Source: Loktanella sp. PT4BL
GTDB lineage: Bacteria > Pseudomonadota > Alphaproteobacteria > Rhodobacterales > Rhodobacteraceae
Assembly (NCBI RefSeq): GCF_003201935.1
Contig: NZ_QJJL01000002.1
Coordinates: 620,001 to 684,000, forward strand
Length of the DNA: 64,000 nt
Direction: 5' to 3'
Made by a program: the position numbers and the translations under genes. Below are positions 42,707 through 52,161 of the stretch, piece after piece. Below the pieces are notes generated by a model. The model was not told the DNA's origin, did not search any database, and was given only the letters and a program-made list of their open reading frames with translations. Every line of letters begins with the position of its first letter. The first letter of the stretch is position 1.

Positions 42707-43089
42707 GACATCGCCGCACCCGAAGCGAACGCGAACCGACCATCGCGCTGATCAATATCGTTTTCCTGATGCTGATCTTCTTTCTTGTCGCAGGCTCACT
42801 GGCCACACCACTGGACAAGGATCTGCGGCTGGTACGCACCGCTGATCTTGCGGGTGCTGCACCCGCAGATGCGCTGGTTTTGCACGCCGACGGGCGCATG
42901 ACCTATGAAGGTGCAGTCGTCACCTCGACCGCAGCTTTTGTCGCCAGCCTCCCCGAAACGGCGCGCGCGCGCGTGCGGATCATCCCGGACCGTGATCTGC
43001 CGGCGTCAATGCTGGTCACCCAAGGCCGTGCCTTGCGCGCGGCGGGCGCGGAGCACGTTGTGATCGTGACCGAACAGGGGTTGGAATAA
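42703..43089 (+). CDS. ExbD-type energising protein, second copy
   Basis: A 128-residue paralogue of the preceding gene. Its membrane helix (TIALINIVFLMLIFFLVAGS) has Asn-Ile where the first copy has Asp-Val, so the usual transmembrane Asp (LIDV) is replaced by Asn (LINI). That may abolish proton transfer in this copy, suggesting an ExbD heterodimer with one active subunit. It overlaps the first copy by four bases and tonB by one. Confidence 0.88.
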   Translation: MRHRRTRSEREPTIALINIVFLMLIFFLVAGSLATPLDKDLRLVRTADLAGAAPADALVLHADGRMTYEGAVVTSTAAFVASLPETARARVRIIPDRDLPASMLVTQGRALRAAGAEHVVIVTEQGLE

Positions 43090-43988
43090 TGCGCCATACC
43101 GGTCCGGCCAAGTTGGTGGCCCTGTCTCTGGCCCTTGTTGCCCATAGCGCGCTGGCCATTACGTTTGTCGCGCCGGAAACGCCACAGACCGAGGGTGGTG
43201 GAGGTGCCGCCGAGGTCCGGCTGGGCAGCGCATTTGCAGACATGGCGGCCGGCACCCTGAGTGCTACGCGACCGGAAGCGGCCCAAGAAACGCCACCGAC
43301 AGAGATACCACCGGCAAAGACAGCCGATCTGGCCGTGCCAGTTGAAGCAGAGACAGTGCCACCCGAACACGTGACCGCGACTGCCGAAAGCGAAACGCCC
43401 GAGCGTATCGTACCCACGCAAGCCTTGCCTGTGATGCGCGACACCGCCTCCGCAACGCCTGAAGCGGTACAGCCGCGACCGGCACGGATCGTCGCCGAAA
43501 CCGCCGACAGCCTTGCTGTGGCACGCTCAATGCGCCCTCAGGCACGCCGCGCAGATTTTGCGGAAACGCAGGCGCCCGTGCAGGTGGCGGCTCCCCGCCA
43601 GCAACCACCCGCCAGACCCGCGCCGGGAAATGCAGATCGCAACGCGCAGGCGGGTGAAGCATCGGGAAATCAGGACGCCGTCGCGCAACAAAGCGGGCCT
43701 GGCGGGCGCCAGCAGGCTGCGGGAAATGCCGCTGCAAGCGACTACCCTGGTCTGGTCATGCGGATCCTGTCACAGGCGGGTAAACCGCGTGTGCGCGCGC
43801 GCGGCGCCGCTGTGGTGTCCTTCAGCATTGGCCCGCAGGGCGGATTGGCCTCGGTGTCATTGGCCCGCCCTTCAGGTTCGGACGCCTTGGACCAGGCAGC
43901 GCTGCAACTGGTGCGCGGCGCAGGCCCCTTTCCGACCCCGCCAGCAGGCGCGCGGCGCAGTTTCTCGATCCAGATCGAAGGGCGTTAG
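43089..43988 (+). CDS. tonB: TonB energy transducer
   Basis: A 299-residue protein with an N-terminal membrane anchor (LVALSLALVAHSALAITFVA, retaining a His), a long Pro/Glu/Ala/Thr-rich periplasmic spacer, and the TonB C-terminal domain (YPGLVMRILSQAGKPRVRA; ARPSGSDALDQAALQLV). It carries energy to the outer-membrane receptor at the start of this locus. The start shares one base with the exbD stop (TAATG). Confidence 0.92.
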   Translation: MRHTGPAKLVALSLALVAHSALAITFVAPETPQTEGGGGAAEVRLGSAFADMAAGTLSATRPEAAQETPPTEIPPAKTADLAVPVEAETVPPEHVTATAESETPERIVPTQALPVMRDTASATPEAVQPRPARIVAETADSLAVARSMRPQARRADFAETQAPVQVAAPRQQPPARPAPGNADRNAQAGEASGNQDAVAQQSGPGGRQQAAGNAAASDYPGLVMRILSQAGKPRVRARGAAVVSFSIGPQGGLASVSLARPSGSDALDQAALQLVRGAGPFPTPPAGARRSFSIQIEGR

Positions 43989-44013
43989 CGGGAAGCGACC
44001 AAGACCGGCGTTG

Positions 44014-44322
44014 TCACGGATACAGATCACTTGACGTGACCCGGTTGTGACTGCGCTCTTGCCCCGCCAGAGAGGCACGCCAGATCGGATCCTTGGCAAG
44101 TGTTTGCGCCTGCGCGCGCTCAAGGCGCGCCAGAACGGCCTCGATCGGCTCACCCCGCGCGCGGGCACGTTGCCAGATGCGGCGGCATGACACGGGCGAC
44201 CATGGCAAGGCGGCATCTGCCAGCCACCCCCGCAATGCAGGCGGCAGGGCGTCATAGGCCCGCATCGGATCCTGCCTGCGCCGTTTCCGCTTCAGACCCG
44301 TTTCACCGAGATTGCCGGTCAT
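44014..44322 (-). CDS. DUF6525-like small basic protein
   Basis: A 102-residue Arg-rich protein ([20 protein letters not shown], then [20 protein letters not shown] and [20 protein letters not shown]). It looks like the family I know as DUF6525; function unknown. The start overlaps the stop of the CobW-type gene by four bases, so it is its downstream partner. Confidence 0.72.
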   Translation of the reverse strand: MTGNLGETGLKRKRRRQDPMRAYDALPPALRGWLADAALPWSPVSCRRIWQRARARGEPIEAVLARLERAQAQTLAKDPIWRASLAGQERSHNRVTSSDLYP

Positions 44323-45527
44323 GTCCCGTCCGCACGCCGCCAGAGCGGGAAAGGATCGGGTAGATCGGGCAGCGTGTCAGGCCCGGCAGCCACAGTCTCG
44401 GGCACCAGACAGGCGTCCAGCCGCGCCCGGATCGCAGGCCAGTCGATCCCCGCACCGATAAAGACAATCTCCTGCCGCCGGTCACCCCACGGCTCGGACC
44501 AATGCTGTGCGGCATAGGCCCGTGCGCTGTCATCGTCTGGCCAACGCTCGCGGGGCACTGCCGCCCACCATGTGCCAAGCGGCTTGACCGACGAGAGCGC
44601 ACCCGCAAGCGAGAATTCAGCCACCCAATCGGGCCGTGTCGCGATCCAGAAATGGCCCTTGGCACGGATCACGCCGGGCAAATCGCCGTTCAGAACGGCG
44701 AGAATGCCTTCAGGCGCGAAGGGTTGGCGGGCACGGTAGACATAGGATGATACGCCGTATTCTTCGGTTTCCGGCACGTGATCGGCAAATCCGTAAAGCT
44801 CCTTTGCCCACATCGGATGTTCATGCGCCTTTTCGAAATCAAAAAGACCCGTATCAAGGATCGCATCCGCTGCGACGTCTGAATGGTTTGTTTCAATGAT
44901 ACGTGCATCGGCGTTCAGGCTGCGGATGATCTTGCGCGCCGCATCCCTCCGCTCGGGTCCGGCATCACTGATCTTGTTCAGGATCACCACATCGGCAAAC
45001 TCGATCTGCTCGACCAGCAGGTTTACCAGCGTCCGGTCGTCCTCCGCGCCCAGCGTCTCACCGCGGTCACGCAGGAAATCGTGGCTGGCATAGTCACGCA
45101 ACAGGTTCACCGCATCGACGACCGTCACCATCGTATCAAGCCGCGCCACATCCGACAGGCTTTGCCCAGCCTCATCGCGGAAATCGAAGGTGGCCGCGAC
45201 AGGCAAGGGTTCAGAGATACCGGTGGACTCGATCAGCAGATAGTCAAAGCGCCCCATGGCCGCGAGGCGGCGCACCTCCTGCAAGAGATCGTCACGCAGC
45301 GTGCAGCAGATACAGCCGTTCGACATCTCGACCAGCGTCTCATCGGTGCGCGACAGCGCGCCTTCGGCGCGCACCAGATCGGCGTCGATGTTCACTTCGG
45401 ACATATCGTTCACGATCACCGCAACGCGCCGCCCCTCGCGATTGTTCAGGACGCGGTTCAGCAGCGTTGTCTTGCCAGCACCCAAGAAGCCTGACAGGAC
45501 TGTGACGGGGAGACGGTCTTGGTTCAT
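44319..45527 (-). CDS. CobW/COG0523-type metallochaperone GTPase (ZigA/YeiR-like)
   Basis: A 402-residue G3E GTPase with Walker [14 protein letters not shown] (residues 13-25), the metal-binding GCICC motif (71-75), switch-type [12 protein letters not shown] and NKISD. The C-terminal CobW domain follows. Such proteins deliver zinc (or cobalt) to target enzymes. ATG 45527 follows AAGGAAGCC; the frame is open upstream to 45659 but would run across the operators. It is divergent from an Rrf2 regulator with two dyads between, so it is probably regulated by it rather than by Zur. Confidence 0.9.
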   Translation of the reverse strand: MNQDRLPVTVLSGFLGAGKTTLLNRVLNNREGRRVAVIVNDMSEVNIDADLVRAEGALSRTDETLVEMSNGCICCTLRDDLLQEVRRLAAMGRFDYLLIESTGISEPLPVAATFDFRDEAGQSLSDVARLDTMVTVVDAVNLLRDYASHDFLRDRGETLGAEDDRTLVNLLVEQIEFADVVILNKISDAGPERRDAARKIIRSLNADARIIETNHSDVAADAILDTGLFDFEKAHEHPMWAKELYGFADHVPETEEYGVSSYVYRARQPFAPEGILAVLNGDLPGVIRAKGHFWIATRPDWVAEFSLAGALSSVKPLGTWWAAVPRERWPDDDSARAYAAQHWSEPWGDRRQEIVFIGAGIDWPAIRARLDACLVPETVAAGPDTLPDLPDPFPLWRRADGT

Positions 45528-45560
45528 GGCTGGCTTCCTTGCAATGTGGGCGTTGACTCC

Positions 45561-45579
45561 CGTAACTAGAGAAGTTACG
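45561..45579. promoter_or_regulatory. Operator 1 between CobW-type and Rrf2 genes
   Basis: CGTAAC-N7-GTTACG: a perfect 6-base dyad with 7-base spacer. It differs from the alphaproteobacterial Zur consensus. With the second copy 26 bases away it forms a tandem site for a dimeric regulator. Confidence 0.65.
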
Positions 45580-45586
45580 CGATTCC

Positions 45587-45605
45587 CGCAACTCACATTG
45601 TTACG
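45587..45605. promoter_or_regulatory. Operator 2 between CobW-type and Rrf2 genes
   Basis: CGCAAC-N7-GTTACG: same dyad with one changed base (T to C). Both copies begin CCCGYAACT, so they are also direct repeats of one another. Confidence 0.6.
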
Positions 45606-45634
45606 TGAATGGTCGCACATCGGGAGATCACCTT

Positions 45635-46045
45635 GTGAAACGCAACAGCCGCCTGTCACTGGCCCTACACACGCTCAGCCATATGGCCCATGCGCCCGAC
45701 AGTCTGCGCAAATCCGCCGACATTGCCGCCCATGCCGGCACGAACCCGGTCGTGGTGCGCAGGGTTCTGGGGAATTTACGGCAGGCCGGGCTTCTGGTAT
45801 CCGAGGCGGGTCATTCTGGCGGTTGGCGCCTCGCCCGACCACCGCAAGAGATCACGCTTGCGGATGTCTACCTTGCCCTTGATGAGCGTCTGGCCGCGCC
45901 ACAAATTGACGACACTGCGCACGGATGCAGCGTCGAACATGCGCTGTATGATCGTGTGTCCAAGGTGATGGCCGAGGTGGAGCAGACCCTGATCCAGAAA
46001 CTGTCCGAAACAACGATCCTTGAAATCCGCGACTCCGCCGATTGA
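45635..46045 (+). CDS. Rrf2-family regulator without the [Fe-S] cysteine set
   Basis: A 136-residue protein from GTG 45635 ([20 protein letters not shown]), 8 bases after GGGAG. The HTH ([20 protein letters not shown]) and wing ([13 protein letters not shown]) are typical. Only one Cys is present ([10 protein letters not shown]), so it is the YwnA-like branch, probably thiol- or metal-responsive. Tandem dyads between it and the CobW-type gene suggest it represses both. Confidence 0.88.
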   Translation: MKRNSRLSLALHTLSHMAHAPDSLRKSADIAAHAGTNPVVVRRVLGNLRQAGLLVSEAGHSGGWRLARPPQEITLADVYLALDERLAAPQIDDTAHGCSVEHALYDRVSKVMAEVEQTLIQKLSETTILEIRDSAD

Positions 46046-46153
46046 TCGCTGCGCGTTGTAAATCGAACGCGCCTGCTTTCGCAAAATCCTGACAGTCCGT
46101 AATACTCTGGCCACGGCAGTTGCACCGCCAAGACGACCTGAGATTTAGCCGCG

Positions 46154-46336
46154 CTATTTCGCGGCTTCCAACGCGGCGCGCAGGATAGCGCGGTCGCCAA
46201 TATGGTTGGCCAGAACAAGGATCAACCGCGCGTTGAACGCGTCGCTTTCGTCTTTGCTCAGCCCGTTATGCGCGCCGAGAAGTTCATCGTAGAACCCGTC
46301 AGGATCATTGATGTTTGGTGCAAGATTGAGTTCCAT
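46154..46336 (-). CDS. mhaB: DUF2783 small protein, MhaB-like coupling protein
   Basis: A 60-residue acidic, helical protein (MELNLAPNINDPDGFYDELL, then SDAFNARLILVLANHIGDR). DUF2783 proteins follow flavin hydroxylases of the MhaA type; in Pseudomonas putida U, MhaB is the small coupling protein of 3-hydroxyphenylacetate 6-hydroxylase. ATG 46336 follows GGAGGG; a GTG at 46342 overlapping the mhaA stop is less likely. The name is inferred from neighbour and size. Confidence 0.65.
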   Translation of the reverse strand: MELNLAPNINDPDGFYDELLGAHNGLSKDESDAFNARLILVLANHIGDRAILRAALEAAK

Positions 46337-46338
46337 AG

Positions 46339-47964
46339 TCACCCTCCCCGTACTGTTGCCGTCCGCACGGCGGCCTTGATATCTGCGGCATCTGCCACAG
46401 CCCAGCGCGCGACGACATGCTGGTCGGGCCGGATCAGATAGATCCCACAGGGCTCATCCCCCAGATACCTTGCCGCAATGGCCCCCGTCGGATCATCATG
46501 CCTCGTGTCCAGCCTGATCGTCCGCACTGCAATGCCATCGACATCCGCAACATCAGACGGCGCGGTGTTCAGTGCCAAGACCGTGAAATCGCCGCCGAGT
46601 TGTTCCAACAGAAAACCATCCGCCACAGGCGCATCGGCACAACTGGCCCCGACACGGCTCCGCGCGGGTCCGTTCAGTTCATCCGGCCCGTTCAACGACA
46701 GCCCGTCATAGACACAAGGAACCGACAGGCGGCCGGAATTGACCAGGGGCCGTGCAAAGGCGTGTTTCTGCGCCAATTCAAGAACGGCATTGCGGAAGAC
46801 CTTGCTGATCGCGGTCTTTGGCGTCAGGAAGTCTGTCGCGCGGGTTGAATTGAGGATGTTCTCATCCGCCCCATGCACCCGCTCTTCGGAATAGCTGTCG
46901 AGTAAACTCTCCGGTGCCAACCCTTTGACGACAAGATCCAGCTTCCATGCGAGGTTGTCGGCATCCTGCACGCCCGAATTGGCACCACGTGCGCCAAAAG
47001 GCGAAACCTGATGCGCGCTGTCACCTGCGAACAACACGCGTCCATGACGGAAGCTTTCCATGCGGCGGCATTGGAATGTATAGATCGAAGTCCACTCAAG
47101 CGTATAGTCCGCCCCTTCGCCCAACATCGCATCAACCCGCGCACGGATATTTTCGGGCTTCAGTTCCTTGGCGCGGTCAATGTCCCATCCAAGCTGAAAA
47201 TCAATGCGCCAGATGTCGTCGGGTTGTTTGTGCAACAGGGCCGACGCGCCGCTGTTCTTGAAAGGCGGCTCGAACCAGAACCACCGCTCGGTCGGGAAAT
47301 CCGCTGTCATTTTCACGTCGGCAATCAGGAAGTTATCCTCGAACACGCGCCCGTCAAACCGCAGCCCCAACATATCGCGGGTGGGCGAACGCGCACCGTC
47401 ACAGGCGATCAGCCAGTCGGCCTCAAGCTGATAGGGCCCGTCAGGCGTGTCGATATCGACACTGACAAAATCCTCATGCACGGTTATGGCGGTGACAGCG
47501 TTCTGCCCCCTGATTTCGATGGGGCAACCATTGCTTTGGGCCTCGCGGACGGCATCCACGAGGAACTTCTCGAAATAGGGTTGTTGCAGATTGATGAAGG
47601 CAGGCGCCTTGTGCCCGTCTTCGGGTTGAAGGTTGAATTCAAAGACCTTCTGGTCGCCATGAAACACTTTGCCCACGTTCCAGACGACGCCCTTGTCGAC
47701 CATCGCCTGCCCCGCGCCCAGCCGGTCGCAGATCTCGAGCGTGCGTTTGGCAAAACAAATGGCACGGCTGCCCTGCCCGACCCCTTCATGGTCATCAAGC
47801 ACCAGCACCGGCGTGCCCTTGCGTCCCAGATCAAGGGCAGCCGCCATACCCACAGGCCCGCCCCCGATGATGACGACAGGATGGCGTACAGGTGCAGCCC
47901 CTATGGCAGCCACTTTTTCGTAAGGATAGAGCTTGAATGCGATGTCGTAGCGCACGTCGACCAT
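46339..47964 (-). CDS. mhaA: FAD-dependent aromatic hydroxylase, MhaA-like
   Basis: A 541-residue class A flavin monooxygenase: GGGPVGMAAALDLGRKG (FAD Rossmann motif), ADWLIACDGARSPTRDML (DG motif), and VLFAGDSAHQVSPFGARGAN (GD motif). Proteins in this group include MhpA and MhaA. The setting with homogentisate dioxygenase and fumarylacetoacetase suggests hydroxylation of 3-hydroxyphenylacetate to homogentisate, with DUF2783 as coupling protein. NADH-dependence and substrate are inference. Confidence 0.82.
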   Translation of the reverse strand: MVDVRYDIAFKLYPYEKVAAIGAAPVRHPVVIIGGGPVGMAAALDLGRKGTPVLVLDDHEGVGQGSRAICFAKRTLEICDRLGAGQAMVDKGVVWNVGKVFHGDQKVFEFNLQPEDGHKAPAFINLQQPYFEKFLVDAVREAQSNGCPIEIRGQNAVTAITVHEDFVSVDIDTPDGPYQLEADWLIACDGARSPTRDMLGLRFDGRVFEDNFLIADVKMTADFPTERWFWFEPPFKNSGASALLHKQPDDIWRIDFQLGWDIDRAKELKPENIRARVDAMLGEGADYTLEWTSIYTFQCRRMESFRHGRVLFAGDSAHQVSPFGARGANSGVQDADNLAWKLDLVVKGLAPESLLDSYSEERVHGADENILNSTRATDFLTPKTAISKVFRNAVLELAQKHAFARPLVNSGRLSVPCVYDGLSLNGPDELNGPARSRVGASCADAPVADGFLLEQLGGDFTVLALNTAPSDVADVDGIAVRTIRLDTRHDDPTGAIAARYLGDEPCGIYLIRPDQHVVARWAVADAADIKAAVRTATVRGG

Positions 47965-47988
47965 ATGTTGACCTCCCCTGACGAACCC

Positions 47989-48939
47989 TCAGCCCTGCAA
48001 TTGCGCCCACATTTCCAGATCGCGCTTGTCGGTCCAGATGCGCGGGTGCCAGATCCCGCGGGCCTCGTCGTAAGCGCGGCTGACGTTGAACGGCAGGCAG
48101 TGCTCGTAGATTGCGTAATCGCTGAATTTCGGATCACATTCCGCGCGCACGGCGTCCCATGCGTCTTTGAGTGAACCACCCCGCATGGCGACCTTCTTGG
48201 CAGGTTCAAACGTGCTTGCGACGAATTCACGGGTGCTCTCAATGGCGCGCTCCACAGCCTCTTTGCCGATCAACGCCCCCCCGCGCCCCGGTGCAATTGC
48301 ATCCACATCATAGGCCTTGATGTTGTCGAGCGTCTGGCCCCAATCGCCGAAATAGCCGTCACCACAATAACAGGCGGAATGGTCTTCCACGATATCGCCT
48401 GTGAACATCACGTTCTGGTCCGGCACATGAATGATCGCATCACCCGCCGTATGGGCACGGCCGATATGTTTGATATCGACACGGCGTTTACCCAGATAGA
48501 CGGTCATGGCATCGCTGAAGGTCGTGGTTGGATAGGTCAGGCCGGGGATGGATTCATGGCCCTCGAAAAGACGTGGGAAGCGTTGGAATTCACTGTCCCA
48601 ATCCTCTTGCCCCCGCTCGACCACCATGGCGCGGGCAGTATCGGACATGATGATCTGATCGGCACCATAGGCCGATGCGCCCAGCACGCGCACCGCGTGG
48701 TAATGGGTCAGCACGACATGGCTGATCGGTTTGTCGGTAACCTCGCGCACCTTTTCGATGACCTTGTTGGCCAGCCGCGGCGTTGCCTGCGCCTCGACAA
48801 TCATGACGCTGTCATCGCCGATGATCACGCCCGAATTCGGATCGCCTTCGGCTGTAAAGGCCCAAAGCCCTTCGCCGACTTCGTCAAAGGTGATCTTCTT
48901 TTCGATCATATCCCCTTGGGATGCGAATGCTTTTGCCAT
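47989..48939 (-). CDS. Metallo-beta-lactamase-fold protein with an altered metal motif
   Basis: A 316-residue protein in the homogentisate operon. The core motif reads THYHAVRVLGAS: His79 and His81 are kept, but the Asp and His of HxHxDH are replaced by Val83 and Arg84. Other metal positions (GRAHTAGDAII, FTGDIVEDH) remain. It might bind one metal or none. A hydrolase or repair role in the pathway is possible but not shown. ATG 48939 follows AGAGGA. It lies 24 bases upstream of mhaA. Confidence 0.85.
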   Translation of the reverse strand: MAKAFASQGDMIEKKITFDEVGEGLWAFTAEGDPNSGVIIGDDSVMIVEAQATPRLANKVIEKVREVTDKPISHVVLTHYHAVRVLGASAYGADQIIMSDTARAMVVERGQEDWDSEFQRFPRLFEGHESIPGLTYPTTTFSDAMTVYLGKRRVDIKHIGRAHTAGDAIIHVPDQNVMFTGDIVEDHSACYCGDGYFGDWGQTLDNIKAYDVDAIAPGRGGALIGKEAVERAIESTREFVASTFEPAKKVAMRGGSLKDAWDAVRAECDPKFSDYAIYEHCLPFNVSRAYDEARGIWHPRIWTDKRDLEMWAQLQG

Positions 48940-48952
48940 TTTATCTGTCCTC

Positions 48953-50209
48953 TTATGCAGGGAATTTGACCGCAGGGCGGATCGTGCCCTCGCAGGTCCC
49001 GAAGCCGATTTGATACCCGTCACCCAGTGCGGCACCGCGCAGGATCAACGTGTCGTTATCTTCAATGAATGTGCGTGTCTCACCGGTGTCGAGCGTCAAC
49101 GGCGTGCGTCCTGCCCAGCTGAGTTCCATCAGTGATCCGAATTCGGATTTTTCAGGTCCCGAGATCGTCCCCGACCCCAAAAGATCACCCGCATTCATAC
49201 CGCAGCCGCCGCTTGCATGGTGGCACAATTGCTCGGCAGCAGAATAATACAGCCGCTTGGCGTTGGTCTTGCAGATCGACGTCGCTTTGGTGGCACCTTC
49301 GGGCTGCATCAGGACCTCAAGCGCGATGTCGTAGAGCCCGTCAATTGTGCCATCCAGATAGGGCAGCAATGCCTTTTCGCGCGCGGGTGTCGGCACGCGG
49401 AACGGTTCCAGTGCGGCTTTCGTGACAATCCATGGAGAGATCGAGGTCCCGAAGGCCTTGCCCTGAAACGGCCCGAGCGGCTGGTACTCCCACCCCTGAA
49501 TATCACGCGCCGACCAGTCGTTGAGCAGAACAAAGCCAAAGATCATGGCATCGGCCTGATCCACTGTGACCGGTGCGCCAAAGTCCGAGGGTGTGCCGAC
49601 AATCGCGCCCATTTCGAGCTCGATATCCAACCGTTTGGACGGACCAAAAGACGGCCTATCGGCATCCGGTGCCTTTGACTGGCCATTGGGGCGGGTTATC
49701 TCGGTACCGGAGACCACAACCGATGACGCGCGACCATTGTAGCCAATCGGAATGTGCAGCCAATTTGCCGGCAGATCAGGGGATCCGCGCAGGATTGCGC
49801 CCATGTTTTCCGCGTGCTGGCGACCGGCGTAAAAATCCGTGTACTCGGACACCTTAAAGGGCATGTGCAACTGCGCATCGGCCTGTGGCACCAGATAGGG
49901 TGTGATGGTGGCTTGGTCGCCAGACCCCTCGGCCAGCATCTCTTGCAAGCGCGCGCGCAGATTGGCCCAAACCTCTGGCCCCAGTTCCATGACCTGGTTC
50001 CAGAAAGGCAGATCGAATACCGCTTCCGCGTCCAGTTCAATCAGTCCAGCCGCTTCCAGCGCCGCAATATCAAGGATCATATCCCCGATTGCGACACCGC
50101 AGCGCGGATCTTCGTCCGCCAGTGAAAAGACGCCATATGGCAGGTTGTTCAGTGGAAAAGGTGTCTCGGCGGAGTTGGCGCTGGCCACCCAGCTTTTCAT
50201 CAAGGGCAT
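48953..50209 (-). CDS. fahA: Fumarylacetoacetase
   Basis: Cleaves fumarylacetoacetate to fumarate and acetoacetate. The 418-residue enzyme has an N-terminal domain, then YTDFYAGRQHAENMGAIL (catalytic His region), LDIELEMGAIVG (Glu metal ligands), and LLNDWSARDIQGWEYQPLGP (Asp, Lys/Gln of the active site). ATG 50209 follows AAAGG. It lies between the MBL-fold gene and hmgA. Confidence 0.95.
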   Translation of the reverse strand: MPLMKSWVASANSAETPFPLNNLPYGVFSLADEDPRCGVAIGDMILDIAALEAAGLIELDAEAVFDLPFWNQVMELGPEVWANLRARLQEMLAEGSGDQATITPYLVPQADAQLHMPFKVSEYTDFYAGRQHAENMGAILRGSPDLPANWLHIPIGYNGRASSVVVSGTEITRPNGQSKAPDADRPSFGPSKRLDIELEMGAIVGTPSDFGAPVTVDQADAMIFGFVLLNDWSARDIQGWEYQPLGPFQGKAFGTSISPWIVTKAALEPFRVPTPAREKALLPYLDGTIDGLYDIALEVLMQPEGATKATSICKTNAKRLYYSAAEQLCHHASGGCGMNAGDLLGSGTISGPEKSEFGSLMELSWAGRTPLTLDTGETRTFIEDNDTLILRGAALGDGYQIGFGTCEGTIRPAVKFPA

Positions 50210-50243
50210 CGGCAGCCTTTCACGTCTGGATATGCACGGCGCG

Positions 50244-51602
50244 TCATTTCTTGCCCGGTGTCCCGTCGAATTTCTTTTCCAGCGACGCCCAGCAATCAAT
50301 GTAATCGTCCTGCAACGGTGCCTCTTTCGCGGCGAATGCCGTCAGGTGCTGCGGAAACCGCGTTTCGAACATAAACGACATCGTCTCGTCGAGCTTTTCC
50401 GGTTTGAGATCCGCATTCGACGCCCGCTCGAACGCTTCCTTGTCAGGGCCGTGCGGAATCATCATGTTATGCAGGCTGATGGATCCGGGGGCGAAGCCGT
50501 TCGGCTTGGCGTCATACTTGCCATAGATATTGCCCATCAGCTCGGACATGACGTTCTTATGATACCAAGGGGGGCGGAATGTATCCTCCATCGTCATCCA
50601 GCGTTCGCGAAACAGGACAAAATCAATATTGGCCGTGCCGGGCACACCGGATGGCGCCGTCAGTACGGTAAAGATCGACGGATCGGGATGGTCAAACAGG
50701 ATGGCCCCGATCGGGCAGTAATTGCGCATGTCATATTTGACCGGCGCGTAATTGCCGTGCCATGCCACAACATCCAAAGGGCTTTGGGCGATCTCGGTTT
50801 CGTGGAATTGACCACACCATTTCATCGTCAGCGTGCTTGGCACCTCGCGGTCTTCAAAGGCGGCAACAGGCGTTTTGAAATCACGTCGGTTGGCCATGCA
50901 GTTGGCCCCGATCGGGCCGCGCGCGGGCAGTTCGAATTTCTGGCCGTAGTTTTCGCACACGAAACCGCGTGCCGGCCCCTCGATCACTTCGACACGGTAC
51001 ACCAGCCCCCGCGGCAGGATTGCGATCTCTTTGGGTTCCAGATCAATAATGCCAAGTTCCGTACAGAACCGCAGGCGCCCTTCTTGCGGCACCACCAGCA
51101 ATTCGGAGTCTGCCGAATAAAAATATGCATCCTTCATGCTTTGGATCACAAGATAGACATGCGATGCCATGCCGACCTGCGTGTTCACATCGCCCGCCGT
51201 GGTCATCGTGTGCATGCCTGTCACCCACGTCAGCGGCTTGTCGGCATGGGGCAGCGGGTCCCAGCGGTACTGCCCGAGGCTGGTGACGTCATCAATCACA
51301 TGCGGTGCGGATTTCCAGTAGGGCACGTCAATGCGCTTGTAACGGCCAGAGTGTTTGACCGACGGGCGGATGCGGTAGCACCATGTGCGTTCGTTTTGAT
51401 GGCTGGGGGCTGTAAATGCCGTTCCCGACAACTGCTCACCATACAAACCGTAGTTGCATTTCTGCGGGCTGTTCATGCCCTGAGGCAAGGCTCCGGGCAG
51501 TGCCTCGGTTTCAAAATCATTGCCGAACCCCGGCATATAGCCCTCGGTTGTCCCGACGGGAGATTGCGCGACTTGCATGGAACGCGGCGATTGCTTGTTC
51601 AT
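50244..51602 (-). CDS. hmgA: Homogentisate 1,2-dioxygenase
   Basis: Opens the homogentisate ring to maleylacetoacetate. The 452-residue enzyme has the N-terminal [20 protein letters not shown] and the C-terminal Fe-binding [17 protein letters not shown] (His and Glu ligands). ATG 51602 follows GGAAGGG; the frame is open upstream through the divergent promoter and was trimmed. It begins the operon hmgA-fahA-MBL-mhaA-mhaB; no maleylacetoacetate isomerase gene is visible. Confidence 0.95.
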   Translation of the reverse strand: MNKQSPRSMQVAQSPVGTTEGYMPGFGNDFETEALPGALPQGMNSPQKCNYGLYGEQLSGTAFTAPSHQNERTWCYRIRPSVKHSGRYKRIDVPYWKSAPHVIDDVTSLGQYRWDPLPHADKPLTWVTGMHTMTTAGDVNTQVGMASHVYLVIQSMKDAYFYSADSELLVVPQEGRLRFCTELGIIDLEPKEIAILPRGLVYRVEVIEGPARGFVCENYGQKFELPARGPIGANCMANRRDFKTPVAAFEDREVPSTLTMKWCGQFHETEIAQSPLDVVAWHGNYAPVKYDMRNYCPIGAILFDHPDPSIFTVLTAPSGVPGTANIDFVLFRERWMTMEDTFRPPWYHKNVMSELMGNIYGKYDAKPNGFAPGSISLHNMMIPHGPDKEAFERASNADLKPEKLDETMSFMFETRFPQHLTAFAAKEAPLQDDYIDCWASLEKKFDGTPGKK

Positions 51603-51633
51603 GGGAAACCCTTCCGGCAGATCAGATCGAATC

Positions 51634-51677
51634 GTTGCATTTGAAACTACCGCTTTGGTATTAGTTGAAAATGTAAC
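51634..51677. promoter_or_regulatory. Long inverted repeat between hmgA and the MarR gene
   Basis: GTTGCATTTGAAACT (51634-51648) and AGTTGAAAATGTAAC (51663-51677) match in 12 of 15 positions as an inverted repeat. The left arm is itself a near-dyad. It is a good candidate operator for the divergent MarR protein. Confidence 0.55.
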
Positions 51678-51695
51678 TATCAACGGAAATGTCCT

Positions 51696-52151
51696 ATGAG
51701 AGCCCCGCCCCCCGAGGACGATGACGCGCATTTCGACCTGAAAGACTTCCTGCCCTATCTGCTGAATATTGCCGGCGAGGTCACAAGCAGCGGTTTCCAG
51801 ACCAGCTATAAGACCCAGTACGGCATGACCCGCACCGAATGGCGTGTGCTGTTTCATCTGGGCCGCTACGGCGCCATGACCGCGCGTGATATCTGCGCCC
51901 GTGCGCGGACGCATAAAACAAAAGTGAGCCGTGCTGTCAGCGCTTTAGAAAGACTCCGCTTTCTGAGGCGTCAGAAAGACCTAGATGACCGCCGCTTCGA
52001 AACCCTTTGCCTGACACCAGAGGGATACAAGGCCTACAAGGCCCTGTGTGGAAAAGCAGGAGAGTTTGATCGCGAAGTTTCCGCGCAATTCACAGCCGAG
52101 GAAAACGCAATTCTGCGCCGCTGCCTTCGGCAACTGGCGGACCTGCCTTAG
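51696..52151 (+). CDS. MarR-family regulator of homogentisate genes
   Basis: A 151-residue winged HTH protein: [40 protein letters not shown], and the wing [18 protein letters not shown]. It is divergent from hmgA and separated by a promoter region with a clear inverted repeat, so it probably represses the hmg operon and responds to an aromatic ligand (homogentisate or phenylacetate type). Confidence 0.9.
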   Translation: MRAPPPEDDDAHFDLKDFLPYLLNIAGEVTSSGFQTSYKTQYGMTRTEWRVLFHLGRYGAMTARDICARARTHKTKVSRAVSALERLRFLRRQKDLDDRRFETLCLTPEGYKAYKALCGKAGEFDREVSAQFTAEENAILRRCLRQLADLP

Positions 52152-52161
52152 GACCAGATGA

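Noticed and set aside
49902..51644. 580-residue open frame on the + strand
   Set aside because: Antisense to hmgA and fahA; His/Arg-rich shadow without any family pattern, while the - strand genes are unmistakable.
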